A DNA stretch of 64,000 nucleotides, taken from Cognatundibacterium aquatile (GTDB lineage: Bacteria > Pseudomonadota > Gammaproteobacteria > Burkholderiales > Burkholderiaceae_D). The stretch spans positions 124,001 to 188,000 of the forward strand of contig NZ_JACOFT010000006.1 in NCBI RefSeq assembly GCF_014699135.1. Reading direction: 5' to 3'. Of this stretch, positions 17,886-26,660 are shown piece by piece. The notes beneath the pieces were generated by a model. It was not told the DNA's origin and did no database searches. It worked only from the letters and a program-made list of their open reading frames with translations. Positions within the stretch are counted from its first letter, which is position 1, and each line of letters opens with the position of its first letter. The position numbers and the translations under genes were made by a program.

Positions 17886-18707
17886 ATGAAAACATTGCAT
17901 AAATTATTGTTATTTGTCTTGAGTTTGTTTGTTTTCAATGCGCAAGCGCAGAATTTGGACATGAAGTTTTGGAAGAAAAACGATAGCACTTTAATTGCGT
18001 TTGGAATGATCACCGAGCAAAGTTTAAACGCATTTAAAAAGGAAGATTTACAAAATATAAAAGAGTTGATCGTTACATCCAGTGGCGGTGAAGTACATGC
18101 TGCCGCAGAAATTGGATTGATTATATTTGAGCGCAATATCAAGGTTATCGTGAATGATTATTGTTTTTCCGCATGCGCAAATTGGATATTTCTTCCGGCG
18201 AAACAGAAGGCTCTCTTATCCAATGCCGTACTAGGATTTCACGCAGACATCACGTCACAATTTGACCTTGTCCGAACGGAGTTGCGTATTTCCCATGGTG
18301 ATCCAGAAAAAAATCTTTTTCTGATAGGGGAAAAGTCAGCGAAATCACTATTCGCGAAAGCAGGCATATCTCCAACTATTTATCGTGAAATTGCGAGTAA
18401 AACATCTTTTGCGCCCCCGTCTATCATCATGTCGGTTAAAACCGAGCAAGGGCAGGTAGAGGAGTACGAACTAACGGGTAACGAAGAAAATGATTCAACC
18501 CTATATTCAAAATATGAAAAGGCAAAAGTTATTTCATACCGCTGGAAAGGGCGAATAGAAAACGCTTATTGGTTTCCGTCGAAAGCCGAACTTATGGCTT
18601 TCAATGTATCTGGAATTCAAGAATATTACTTTCCTGCGAATATTAAAGAGGTTGAAAATTTAGAAAAAAATTACGGAATTCATCTGGTCGAGGGGGGGAG
18701 TAAATAA
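17886..18707 (+). CDS. exported protein with ClpP/crotonase-like fold, function unknown
   Basis: A 273-residue protein with a Sec signal (KLLLFVLSLFVFNAQAQ). Three features recall the COG3904 group of periplasmic ClpP-like proteins: ELIVTSSGGEVHAAAEIG, the NDYCFSACANWIFLPA segment with a Ser in the nucleophile position, and GFHAD with a possible catalytic His. No acidic third residue can be fixed by eye, so enzyme activity is inference. Codon use is AT-rich and unlike the flanking urease genes, and it faces the opposite way, which suggests transfer into the urease cluster. The ribosome site is poor; ATG 17886 is chosen because it gives the complete signal peptide. Confidence 0.6.
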   Translation: MKTLHKLLLFVLSLFVFNAQAQNLDMKFWKKNDSTLIAFGMITEQSLNAFKKEDLQNIKELIVTSSGGEVHAAAEIGLIIFERNIKVIVNDYCFSACANWIFLPAKQKALLSNAVLGFHADITSQFDLVRTELRISHGDPEKNLFLIGEKSAKSLFAKAGISPTIYREIASKTSFAPPSIIMSVKTEQGQVEEYELTGNEENDSTLYSKYEKAKVISYRWKGRIENAYWFPSKAELMAFNVSGIQEYYFPANIKEVENLEKNYGIHLVEGGSK

Positions 18708-18916
18708 AGAATGTTGAGATTGAATAACAGCCACAACTTTTTATTTACATGAAATGAAATCATTCACACTGAATTCAGCAAGCGCAGGCGACGATTAAGA
18801 GTCAGAGTTAGCAAAGCAGTAAGATTTATGATATGAAAGCAAACTCTAATCTGCTTTAGGGATGCCACATCCTCAATGCCCAACTCCTCCACCAGTATCA
18901 TATCAGTGAGGTTACA

Positions 18917-19102
18917 ATGAAAATTAAAGCGGAAGAGCGCGGTATCGCGATTGGCGGAATCGGTTTCTTTTGCTGCTTATTGGGATTTGGAGTTTCCCTA
19001 ATAGGAGCCGATACTCTAGGAGTATGGATTATGTGGGCTTCTTGGGCTGTGATTATTTGGGGAATGCTGTTGCATTTTCGGATTATGAGTAAGAGGAAAT
19101 AA
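18917..19102 (+). CDS. small two-helix membrane protein
   Basis: A 61-residue protein with two hydrophobic segments (IGGIGFFCCLLGFGVSLIGA and VWIMWASWAVIIWGMLL) between charged ends (MKIKAEER, RIMSKRK). GAGG seven bases before the ATG is a reasonable ribosome site. I do not recognise a family. It lies in the AT-rich insertion between ureA and ureD, on the strand opposite to the urease genes. Confidence 0.5.
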   Translation: MKIKAEERGIAIGGIGFFCCLLGFGVSLIGADTLGVWIMWASWAVIIWGMLLHFRIMSKRK

Positions 19103-19201
19103 TTCTTGGAAAAGCCGAATAACACAACAGCCGCTTAACGGCAGCAAGGATTTTCGGTAGTCGAAGTTAAAACAGCGCAAAGCAGTTAAACAACGAGCTA
19201 C

Positions 19202-20125
19202 TCAGGTATTCCAGATGCGCGGTATGCGTGCTGGTTGTCTGGCGACAACGGGGCGCAGGTGTTGCCAAACCAGTTGCATCCATGCGCGGGTGACTTCGCT
19301 GGAATTGCCTAAATAACGCGCCACCAACACTGACTTCATTTGCGTGACGCCGCACAAAGCCTGGGGTTCGCGCGCATCCAGTAAGGCGCGGCTTTCTTCG
19401 CGTAATTGCAGCAGTTGTGCGCTGCTGAGCATGGCGCCTGCCGCCAGCACCATGCCGCTGACGGAGCGACCAGCAAGCCCCAGCGGACTTTGCATGGATT
19501 CGCCATGGCCTTCCAGACAACCTTGCTCAAACCAGATCAGTTTGCCGTCACGATAGATGCGGCTGTGTTGCCAGATGCTGCCGCTGGCATAGGTTTCACC
19601 GGCAGCGGTGCGGCCAAAACACAGAATGTCGGACGCAATGACGGCGGCATTGCCGCTGAGGTAGATGTCCTGATGCAAGGATACGCAGGCATCATCAAAA
19701 AATATGGTTTCTTGCGGCAGCCATTCCATGACCGCGCCGTCAGCGACATGCAGCACCACAGATTGTTTTGAGGTATAGCCATTGCCGCGATACCATTTGG
19801 CGGCACCGGGCGTGGTGATCAGGGCGTGGGTTCCTGCGCCCAGCGTTGCGCTGATCTGCAATTCGTCACCGCCGACCACGCCACCGGGAGGATGAATAAT
19901 GATCGCGTGGCAAATCTCTGCGCCTTCGGGATACAAAGGCTTTTGCACCCGCAGCGGGCCGCTGTGCTGACGCTCAATCAGGCGTGTGGTCTCTGCATCT
20001 TTGCTGAACCCCAGTTGCAAGCGTGCCTGCCAGTGGCTTTTCTCTGGGGCTGATGGTGCAGATACTGCAGCAGATTCGGAGATAGTTTCAGCGACAGGTG
20101 TCGTAACAATGATGGGCAAACTCAT
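19202..20125 (-). CDS. ureD: urease accessory protein UreD
   Basis: A 307-residue protein that binds apo-urease and opens the path for nickel. Conserved segments are visible: LQLGFSKDAETTRLIERQHS, GPLRVQKPLYPEG, IHPPGGVVGGDEL, TTPGAAKWYRG, and RYLGNSSEVTRAWMQLVW near the end. The first 30 residues are a variable extension. It lies 31 bp after urtE on the same strand, and is cut off from ureA by the AT-rich stretch; the frame itself is intact. Confidence 0.95.
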   Translation of the reverse strand: MSLPIIVTTPVAETISESAAVSAPSAPEKSHWQARLQLGFSKDAETTRLIERQHSGPLRVQKPLYPEGAEICHAIIIHPPGGVVGGDELQISATLGAGTHALITTPGAAKWYRGNGYTSKQSVVLHVADGAVMEWLPQETIFFDDACVSLHQDIYLSGNAAVIASDILCFGRTAAGETYASGSIWQHSRIYRDGKLIWFEQGCLEGHGESMQSPLGLAGRSVSGMVLAAGAMLSSAQLLQLREESRALLDAREPQALCGVTQMKSVLVARYLGNSSEVTRAWMQLVWQHLRPVVARQPARIPRIWNT

Positions 20126-20155
20126 GCAGACTCACAACAAAAAACAAGAACCACA

Positions 20156-20854
20156 CTATACCGCCAGATGGCGTTTGATATCGTCGCCATCCATTAAATC
20201 CTGTGTGCCGGACGCCACGACTTCGCCGCGTGACAAGACCACAAACTGATCGGCCAATTCACGTGCGAAATCAAAATACTGTTCGCACAGCAGAATGCCC
20301 ATATCACCACGTTCACGTAAAAGCCGGATCACACGGCCGATGTCTTTGATAATCGATGGCTGTATGCCTTCGGTGGGTTCATCAAGAATAATCAGCTTGG
20401 GTTCGGCCAGCAAAGCACGGGCGATCGCGAGTTGCTGTTGCTGACCGCCAGACAGATCACCGCCGCGCCGATGCAGCATTTCCTTCAACACTGGGAATAA
20501 TTCATACACTTCGCCTTTGATCGTCTTGGCGCGTTTCGCTGGCAGCGTTGCCATGCCCATCAAGAGATTATCTTCCACCGTCAAACGGGCAAATATCTCG
20601 CGCCCTTGCGGCACATAAGCGATACCGGCCTTCGCCCGCTCATGCGGCGCCAGCTTATTGATATTGCGCCCTTCAAACACCACTTCACCCTGCGACGCAG
20701 GCAGCACGCCCATCAGGCATTTGAGCAAGGTGGTTTTACCGACGCCGTTACGCCCCAGCAAGGTCAGGCATTCGCCTTTTTTCAGCGACAGGGAAATGCC
20801 GCGCAGCGTATGGCTGGAGCCGTAGTATTGATGCAGTTGATTAACTTCTAGCAT
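20156..20854 (-). CDS. urtE: urea ABC transporter ATPase UrtE
   Basis: A 232-residue ABC ATPase of the LivF type. It has Walker A GRNGVGKTTLLK, the Q-loop region YVPQGREIFARLTVEDN, signature LSGGQQQQLAIARALLAEP and Walker B LIILDEPTEGIQPS. The DEPTEGIQPSII ending is typical of UrtE. It is the last of the five urea-transporter genes. Confidence 0.95.
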   Translation of the reverse strand: MLEVNQLHQYYGSSHTLRGISLSLKKGECLTLLGRNGVGKTTLLKCLMGVLPASQGEVVFEGRNINKLAPHERAKAGIAYVPQGREIFARLTVEDNLLMGMATLPAKRAKTIKGEVYELFPVLKEMLHRRGGDLSGGQQQQLAIARALLAEPKLIILDEPTEGIQPSIIKDIGRVIRLLRERGDMGILLCEQYFDFARELADQFVVLSRGEVVASGTQDLMDGDDIKRHLAV

Positions 20855-20905
20855 GATTTTCCCGATTTAAACGGCGGCTGTAGGCTGCCTGACCTCATCT
20901 TATTT

Positions 20906-21772
20906 TCAGCGCCCCAGATAGACTTCGATCACACGTTCATCTGCCTGCACCTGCTGCATCGTGCCCTCTGCCAGTACGGCACCTTCGTGCAATACCGTGA
21001 CCTTGCCCTGCTGCGCAATCTCAGTCACAAATCCCATGTCATGTTCCACCACCATGATCGAGTGTTTGCCGCGCAATTCATTGAGCAATTCGGCGGTGCG
21101 TGCGGTCTCGGCATCGGACATCCCTGCCACCGGCTCATCCAGCAGAATCAGTTGCGGCTCTTGTATCAGCAACATGCCGATTTCCAGCCATTGTTTCTGC
21201 CCATGCGACAGCAAACCAGCAAGCCGTTTTTCTTCACCCTGCAAACGTATCAGTTGCAGTATTGCCGCGATCTTGTCGCGCTGCTCGCTATTCAATCTGG
21301 CAAATAAAGTCGTCTTGACCCGTTTATCCATTTTCATGGCGAGTTCCAGATTCTCGAATACCGTGTGCTGCTCAAACACCGTGGGGCGCTGAAATTTACG
21401 ACCGATACCGGCATGCGCAATTTCGACTTCATTCATCTTGCTCAGATCCATGGTCTGACCAAAAAATGCGGTGCCCGATGCAGGCCGGGTTTTGCCGGTA
21501 ATCACATCCATCATGGTGGTTTTACCGGCACCGTTCGGGCCGATGATGCAGCGTAATTCACCGACAGAAATATCCAGCGTCAGATGATTGATCGCTTTAA
21601 AACCGTCAAACGAAACGACGATATCTTCCAGATACAGAATCGCACCATGCGTGGTATCGACACCTGCCTGCCGGACTCTGCCATAAGAAACACCCTGATC
21701 GCCGGTCGCCGATGCGTATTGCTGGCCGGGACGCAATACGCCGCTCATCACGCCGTTCATCAAGTAAGTCAT
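20906..21772 (-). CDS. urtD: urea ABC transporter ATPase UrtD
   Basis: A 288-residue ABC ATPase of the LivG type, with Walker A GPNGAGKTTMMDVITG, GIGRKFQRPTVFEQ, the LLSHGQKQWLEIGMLL signature region and Walker B LILLDEPVAGMSDAE. The LSHGQ form of the signature is usual for UrtD. The start overlaps the urtC stop by four bases (ATGA). About 40 residues precede the conserved core. Confidence 0.95.
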   Translation of the reverse strand: MTYLMNGVMSGVLRPGQQYASATGDQGVSYGRVRQAGVDTTHGAILYLEDIVVSFDGFKAINHLTLDISVGELRCIIGPNGAGKTTMMDVITGKTRPASGTAFFGQTMDLSKMNEVEIAHAGIGRKFQRPTVFEQHTVFENLELAMKMDKRVKTTLFARLNSEQRDKIAAILQLIRLQGEEKRLAGLLSHGQKQWLEIGMLLIQEPQLILLDEPVAGMSDAETARTAELLNELRGKHSIMVVEHDMGFVTEIAQQGKVTVLHEGAVLAEGTMQQVQADERVIEVYLGR

Positions 21773-22851
21773 GCGGACTCCCCACGTTTGCGCAATTTAC
21801 CGGCTAAACCCAATATGCCTTGTTGCATGAATAGCGTCACCAGAATAAACAATAAGCCCAGTGCATATAACCAGAGATCGGGAAACGCCGCCGTAAACCA
21901 GCTCTTGAGCCCATTCACAGTGAACGCCCCGATAATCGGGCCAAGCAAGGTGCCGCGCCCGCCAACGGCGGCCCAGATCACCATCTCGATTGAATTTCCC
22001 GGCGACATTTCAGACGGATTGATAATGCCGACCTGCGGCACGTACAAAGCCCCGGCAATGCCGCACAACACCGCAGATAAGGTCCAGATAAACAGCTTGA
22101 ACCATAAGGGGTCGTAGCCGATGAACATCAGGCGGGATTCGGAATCCCTGACCGCCTGCAACACACGCCCGAGTTTGGACTGCACGATCCAGCGGCATAA
22201 AAATAAGGCGGCCAGCAAAATCAATAAGGTCATCAGATACAGCACAGCTTTGGTGCCCGGCGCAGTGATGCTGAAACCGAGTATGCGTTTAAAGTCAGTA
22301 AAGCCGTTATTGCCGCCAAAGCCTGTGTTATTGCGAAAAAACAGCAGCATGAAGGCAAAGGTCATCGCTTGCGTGATGATGGAAAAATACACGCCTTTGA
22401 TTCTGGAGCGGAAAGCGAAATAGCCAAAGATAAACGCCAGCACACCGGGCACCAGCACCACCAGCGCCATGCAATACCAGAAATGATCCGTCAGCGACCA
22501 GTACCACGGGTAAGTTTTCCAATCGAGGAACACCATGAAATCGGGCAAATCGCTTTGATACACACCGTCACGACCAATCGCACGCATCAGATACATGCCA
22601 TGCGCGTAAGCACCGAGCGCAAAAAATACGCCGTGGCCCAGAGACAAAATACCGGTATAGCCCCATACCAGATCCAGCGCCATCGCCGCCAGCGCGTAAC
22701 ACATGAACTTGGCAACGATACCGATCACATACGACGACACATGCAAGGCATGGCCTTCAGGGAATACCAGATAACACAGCGGTAGCAGCGCTGCGATCAG
22801 TGCCAGTACGACGATGCCCGCCCATGCCGGACGTAAAAATAAATGGCGCAT
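21769..22851 (-). CDS. urtC: urea ABC transporter permease UrtC
   Basis: A 360-residue LivM-type permease with about ten hydrophobic helices. The LVWGYTGILSLGHGVFFALG segment and the VGGRGTLLGPIIGAF loop are characteristic. It shares one base with the urtB stop and overlaps urtD by four bases, so the genes are tightly coupled. Confidence 0.95.
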   Translation of the reverse strand: MRHLFLRPAWAGIVVLALIAALLPLCYLVFPEGHALHVSSYVIGIVAKFMCYALAAMALDLVWGYTGILSLGHGVFFALGAYAHGMYLMRAIGRDGVYQSDLPDFMVFLDWKTYPWYWSLTDHFWYCMALVVLVPGVLAFIFGYFAFRSRIKGVYFSIITQAMTFAFMLLFFRNNTGFGGNNGFTDFKRILGFSITAPGTKAVLYLMTLLILLAALFLCRWIVQSKLGRVLQAVRDSESRLMFIGYDPLWFKLFIWTLSAVLCGIAGALYVPQVGIINPSEMSPGNSIEMVIWAAVGGRGTLLGPIIGAFTVNGLKSWFTAAFPDLWLYALGLLFILVTLFMQQGILGLAGKLRKRGESA

Positions 22852-24521
22852 CAGTCGACACTCCTTCCCTTGAGTGCAAACAAGCCCTGCGGTCTGCGTT
22901 GAATAAAGATAATGATGAACACCAGAATCACAATTTTTGCCATCACCGCACCTGCCACTGGTTCCAGAAATTTATTCACTTCACCGAGGCCGAATGCCGC
23001 AATCACGGTACCCGCCAGCTGGCCGACACCGCCCAGCACCACCACCATAAATGAATCAACGATATAGCTCTGTCCCAAATCGGGGCCGACATTACCCAAC
23101 TGAGACAAGGCAACGCCGCCCAGACCCGCGATACCCGAGCCCAGACCAAAGGTCAGCATATCGATCTTACCGGTCGCTACGCCGACACAATCGGCCATGC
23201 GGCGGTTTTGCGTCACGGCCCGCACAAATAAACCCATGCGTGTTTTATTCAGAATCAGCCAAACCGCAAACACCACGGTCAGAGAAAAGAAAATGATGAT
23301 GATGCGGTTGTAAGACAGCACCAGCGAGCCCATCACCGTGACGCCGCCAGACATCCAGGCAGGATTGGCCACCTCGACGTTTTGCGCGCCGAACACCGAA
23401 CGCACGCCCTGCATCAGCATCAGGCTGATACCCCAGGTACAAAGCAGAGTTTCCAAAGGGCGGCCATAGAGCCAGCGAATCACCGTGCGTTCCAGCACGA
23501 TACCGACCATGCCCGATACCAGAAACGCCGCTGGCACGGCCAGCAATAAATACGCATCAATCGCTTCCGGGAAAAAATGCCGGAACAGTGACTGACAAAC
23601 ATAGGTCGTGTAGGCACCTATCATCAGCAATTCACCATGCGCCATATTGATGATGCCCATCAATCCGAACGTGATCGCCAGCCCCAGTGCTGCCAGCAAC
23701 AACACGCTGCCGAGCGAGATGCCATAAAACAGATTACCGACAAATTCGGTGCGGGCTATGCGGTTGTCAATCGCATTCAGAGTTGCCACCGCTGCGACGC
23801 GTATGCTTTCGTCCGGCTCGGCATAACTACCATCCGGACGTTGGGTAATCATTTCCTGCAATGCAGGTTTCAGATTCGCATTCGCACTGGTGACGAGTGT
23901 TTTGACCGCCGCTTTACGAATGGCGGGATCTTCTGCATGCAGATTCACGGTCGCGATCAGCATTTGCAGCAATGCGCCGATTTCAGGATCTTTTTCTTTG
24001 ACATACGCCTTGTTCAGTAAAGGCAGTTGTTCCGGCGTCGCTTCTTTTTGCAGCGCATGCGCCGCCGCAAGACGAACTGCGCGCTCCGGCGCAAACAGCT
24101 TCAGACCAGATAAGGCGCTGTCGACTGCAGCACGCAAGCGATTATTAATCGCAATGACATCAGCACCGTCAGGCAAAGCGACTTTTTTGCCATCGGCTAA
24201 GGCGATGAACTGCTCACCCTCAGGCAGAAAAACCTGATCGTCTTTGAAATATAGTTCTTCATTTTTAAGTGCAGTCAACACTTTCGCGGCTTCATCATTC
24301 GCCAGCGCGGCTATCGTATTCACGGCAGCGATACGTGCATCCGGATCATCACCCGCCAGCGCTTTAAGCTGACTCGCGTCGATCGCTGCATGCGCTGTTG
24401 CCGGTAGCAACACAGCGAACAAGACGCCGAACAAGATGCCACGTGATATGTCACGTAATCTGCCAAGTAAGATGACGGGCATAGTGACAAGCAGGCGTGC
24501 CAACGTTTTCTGGAATGTCAT
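22851..24521 (-). CDS. urtB: urea ABC transporter permease UrtB
   Basis: A LivH-type permease of about 556 residues. The first half is a periplasmic helical-repeat-like region after a signal sequence (LFAVLLPATAHA), which is usual for UrtB. The second half has the membrane domain with GLMGIINMAHGELLMIGAYT, NRRMADCVGVATGKIDMLTF and GGVGQLAGTVIAAFGLG. The open frame extends to a TTG at 24635, but ATG 24521 gives a normal signal peptide; a further ATG at 24482 is also possible and neither has a strong ribosome site. Confidence 0.92.
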   Translation of the reverse strand: MTFQKTLARLLVTMPVILLGRLRDISRGILFGVLFAVLLPATAHAAIDASQLKALAGDDPDARIAAVNTIAALANDEAAKVLTALKNEELYFKDDQVFLPEGEQFIALADGKKVALPDGADVIAINNRLRAAVDSALSGLKLFAPERAVRLAAAHALQKEATPEQLPLLNKAYVKEKDPEIGALLQMLIATVNLHAEDPAIRKAAVKTLVTSANANLKPALQEMITQRPDGSYAEPDESIRVAAVATLNAIDNRIARTEFVGNLFYGISLGSVLLLAALGLAITFGLMGIINMAHGELLMIGAYTTYVCQSLFRHFFPEAIDAYLLLAVPAAFLVSGMVGIVLERTVIRWLYGRPLETLLCTWGISLMLMQGVRSVFGAQNVEVANPAWMSGGVTVMGSLVLSYNRIIIIFFSLTVVFAVWLILNKTRMGLFVRAVTQNRRMADCVGVATGKIDMLTFGLGSGIAGLGGVALSQLGNVGPDLGQSYIVDSFMVVVLGGVGQLAGTVIAAFGLGEVNKFLEPVAGAVMAKIVILVFIIIFIQRRPQGLFALKGRSVD

Positions 24522-24719
24522 AGTTCTGCAGACGCATTCATTCGTGGAAATTTCTTGAAATTCTGTTGTAGGCGGAAACGGGAAAACGCCGCTTCCGCAT
24601 TGGCAGACCAAAATTGGCAGCTCAAAGCCAGGCAATATTCCCCATACGCGCGAGCAACGACCTGGTCAGTCGGGAAAACACCAGGAAGTGCTCACGCAAG
24701 GAGAAAACTGCCGCGCTGC

Positions 24720-25973
24720 TTACAGCTTTTGCTTACCTTCATTGCCCTTGATATACGGGCTCCAAGGTTGCGCACGGATAGGCGCTTTGGTTTTGTAGAC
24801 GACGCTGAACTGGCCGTCTGCTTTAATCTCACCGATCATGACGGGTTTATGCAGATGATGATTCGTCGCATCCATCGTCAGTTCAAAGCCGGATGGGGCT
24901 TTGAAGGTTTGCCCGCCCATCGCTGCGATCACTTTATCGGTATCGGTGGATTTAGCTTTTTCCACCGCTTGCTTCCACATATAAATGCCGACGTAGGTTG
25001 CTTCCATCGGGTCATTCGTCACCACGGTGGCAGCATTCGGTAATTTTTTCGCGACCGCATACGCCTTCCATTTTTTGATGAATTCCGCATTCGCCGGATT
25101 TTTGACGGACTCAAAGTAATTCCATGCGGCCAGATGGCCGACCAGTGGTTTGGTATCGACACCGCGCAATTCTTCTTCACCAACCGAGAACGCTACGACA
25201 GGCACATCGGTCGCTTTCAGACCGGCATTACCAAGCTCTTTGTAAAACGGCACGTTCGAATCGCCGTTGATGGTCGAGATCACTGCCGTTTTACCACCGG
25301 CAGAAAATTTCTTGATATTCGCAACGATGGTCTGGTAATCAGAGTGACCAAACGGTGTGTAGACTTCATCGATATCACTGTCTTTCACACCTTTGCTATG
25401 CAGGAAAGCGCGCAGAATTTTGTTGGTCGTGCGTGGATAAACATAATCCGTACCCAACAGCACGAAACGTTTTGCCGCGCCGCCCTCTTTCGACATCAGA
25501 TATTCTGTCGCCGGTATCGCTTGCTGATTCGGTGCAGCGCCGGTGTAAAACACGTTTTTCTCCAGCTCTTCACCCTCATATTGCACAGGATAAAACAGCA
25601 GGCTGTTCAATTCTTTAAAGACCGGCAACACCGATTTGCGTGATACCGATGTCCAGCAACCAAACACCACCGACACTTTATCCTGCGACACTAACTGCCG
25701 TGCTTTTTCAGCAAACAAAGGCCAGTTGGATGCCGGATCAACGACAACGGCTTCCAGTTTTTTACCCATCACGCCGCCCTTGGCATTGATTTCATCAATC
25801 GTCATCAGCGCCACGTCTTTCAGCGATGTTTCGGAAATCGCCATCGTTCCTGAGAGGGAATGCAAAATGCCAACCTTGATCGTATCTGCTGCGAATGCCT
25901 GAGCCATCCAGCCCGATGTAGCGAGCGCCATTGCGCCTATTGCTGTTGCTTTCAAAACCGTACGACGTGTCAT
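24720..25973 (-). CDS. urtA: urea ABC transporter substrate-binding protein UrtA
   Basis: A 417-residue periplasmic protein of the amide/urea-binding family. It begins MTRRTVLKATAIG, a twin-arginine-like signal, cleaved near AQAFAADT. The mature protein shows IKVGILHSLSGTMAISE, VFGCWTSVSRKSVLPV, LLFYPVQYEGEE and ATYVGIYMWKQAVEKA, all typical. ATG 25973 has AGGAG eight bases upstream. It is the first gene of the urea-transport operon, behind a sigma-54-type promoter. A 198-bp gap separates it from urtB, consistent with higher expression of the binding protein. Confidence 0.95.
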   Translation of the reverse strand: MTRRTVLKATAIGAMALATSGWMAQAFAADTIKVGILHSLSGTMAISETSLKDVALMTIDEINAKGGVMGKKLEAVVVDPASNWPLFAEKARQLVSQDKVSVVFGCWTSVSRKSVLPVFKELNSLLFYPVQYEGEELEKNVFYTGAAPNQQAIPATEYLMSKEGGAAKRFVLLGTDYVYPRTTNKILRAFLHSKGVKDSDIDEVYTPFGHSDYQTIVANIKKFSAGGKTAVISTINGDSNVPFYKELGNAGLKATDVPVVAFSVGEEELRGVDTKPLVGHLAAWNYFESVKNPANAEFIKKWKAYAVAKKLPNAATVVTNDPMEATYVGIYMWKQAVEKAKSTDTDKVIAAMGGQTFKAPSGFELTMDATNHHLHKPVMIGEIKADGQFSVVYKTKAPIRAQPWSPYIKGNEGKQKL

Positions 25974-26028
25974 GATTTCTCCTGAAGGTGGTGGGTAACA
26001 AAGAAACTGCAAGCTTCACCAGCCTATG

Positions 26029-26044
26029 AGCAGATAGCGTGCCA
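26029..26044 (-). promoter_or_regulatory. sigma-54-type promoter of urtA
   Basis: On the minus strand TGGCACGCTATCTGCT matches TGGCACG-N4-TTGCW in all but one fixed base, with exact GG-N10-GC spacing. Transcription would start near 26018, about 45 bases before urtA. This fits NtrC-type nitrogen control of urea uptake. Confidence 0.7.
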
Positions 26045-26098
26045 CGTTCGCAAAAAGCCTGAAAAATCTGCCAGCGCATCCTGAAATAGAGAGAATTT

Positions 26099-26174
26099 GG
26101 GGGAGTATATGCAGAAAACAGCCTTATCTCCTTATGAATATTGGGCTGTTTTACATACTGGGGGGAGTATATTT
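26099..26174 (-). repeat. dispersed intergenic element, copy C
   Basis: Read on the minus strand: AAATATACTCCCCCCAGTAT, then AAAACAGCCCAATATTCATA, AGGAGATAAGG, and an end module GCATATACTCCCCC. Both C-tracts point the same way, as in copy B. It lies 55-130 bp upstream of the urtA promoter, the zone where an activator would normally bind. Confidence 0.8.
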
Positions 26175-26440
26175 AGTGCTTGCGGAGGCGTTTTTTCGGC
26201 TTGGCGAGGCTCTGTCGCTGTGTGGGGTGCGCCAGCTTGAGATAATTTGCGGCGCGAATGCCCGCAATGTCTGAGTGCGGACGCCTTTGCGATTTCAGAT
26301 CTGTGCGTGATTCGGGCAGACAGGCATCTGCCTGAACCAGAACGGGGCGAAAAGCATCTGAATCTGAAACGCGATGCGCTTTCTGTCTTTTTCGGTGCAG
26401 CCCTGCATTCGCATTGTGCGCAACGAATAAAAGCAGCGCG

Positions 26441-26476
26441 CAAAAAAATACGGAGACTGTCTGTTCAGTCTCCGTA
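26441..26476 (-). terminator. intrinsic terminator downstream of manC
   Basis: A perfect 11-bp stem (TACGGAGACTG and its complement) with a 6-base loop is followed on the minus strand by a T-run. It lies about 185 bp beyond the manC stop codon. Confidence 0.8.
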
Positions 26477-26660
26477 CCCTTGTTCTGGACGGTGGCCAAC
26501 CCGCTATCTGCTGATCCGGCACACCTTGTTACCGTCATACATATCAGTTGCATGTACAGTAACTGAGATGAATCATACCAAGAAATTGTGTCATTGCCAT
26601 GACATACATCAAAAGAATTGTGCTTGCCTGGCGCCGCACTGTTTTTATACCTTACCGCAT

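Larger units (their letters stand above)
25974..26660. other. intergenic region: urtA promoter, dispersed element copy C, manC terminator
   Basis: No gene seen. From left to right it holds the sigma-54-like urtA promoter (26029-26044), the dispersed element (26099-26174), a stretch of about 260 bp with no recognised feature, and a minus-strand terminator (26441-26476). Confidence 0.65.

Noticed and set aside
18870..18900. CUCCUCC motif before the small membrane-protein gene
   Set aside because: No hairpin or T-run follows, so it is not called a second anti-Shine-Dalgarno RNA.
19103..19200. Possible integron attC-like sequence after the small membrane-protein gene
   Set aside because: GCTTAACGGC is faintly similar to a core site, but there is no matching second core and no integrase.
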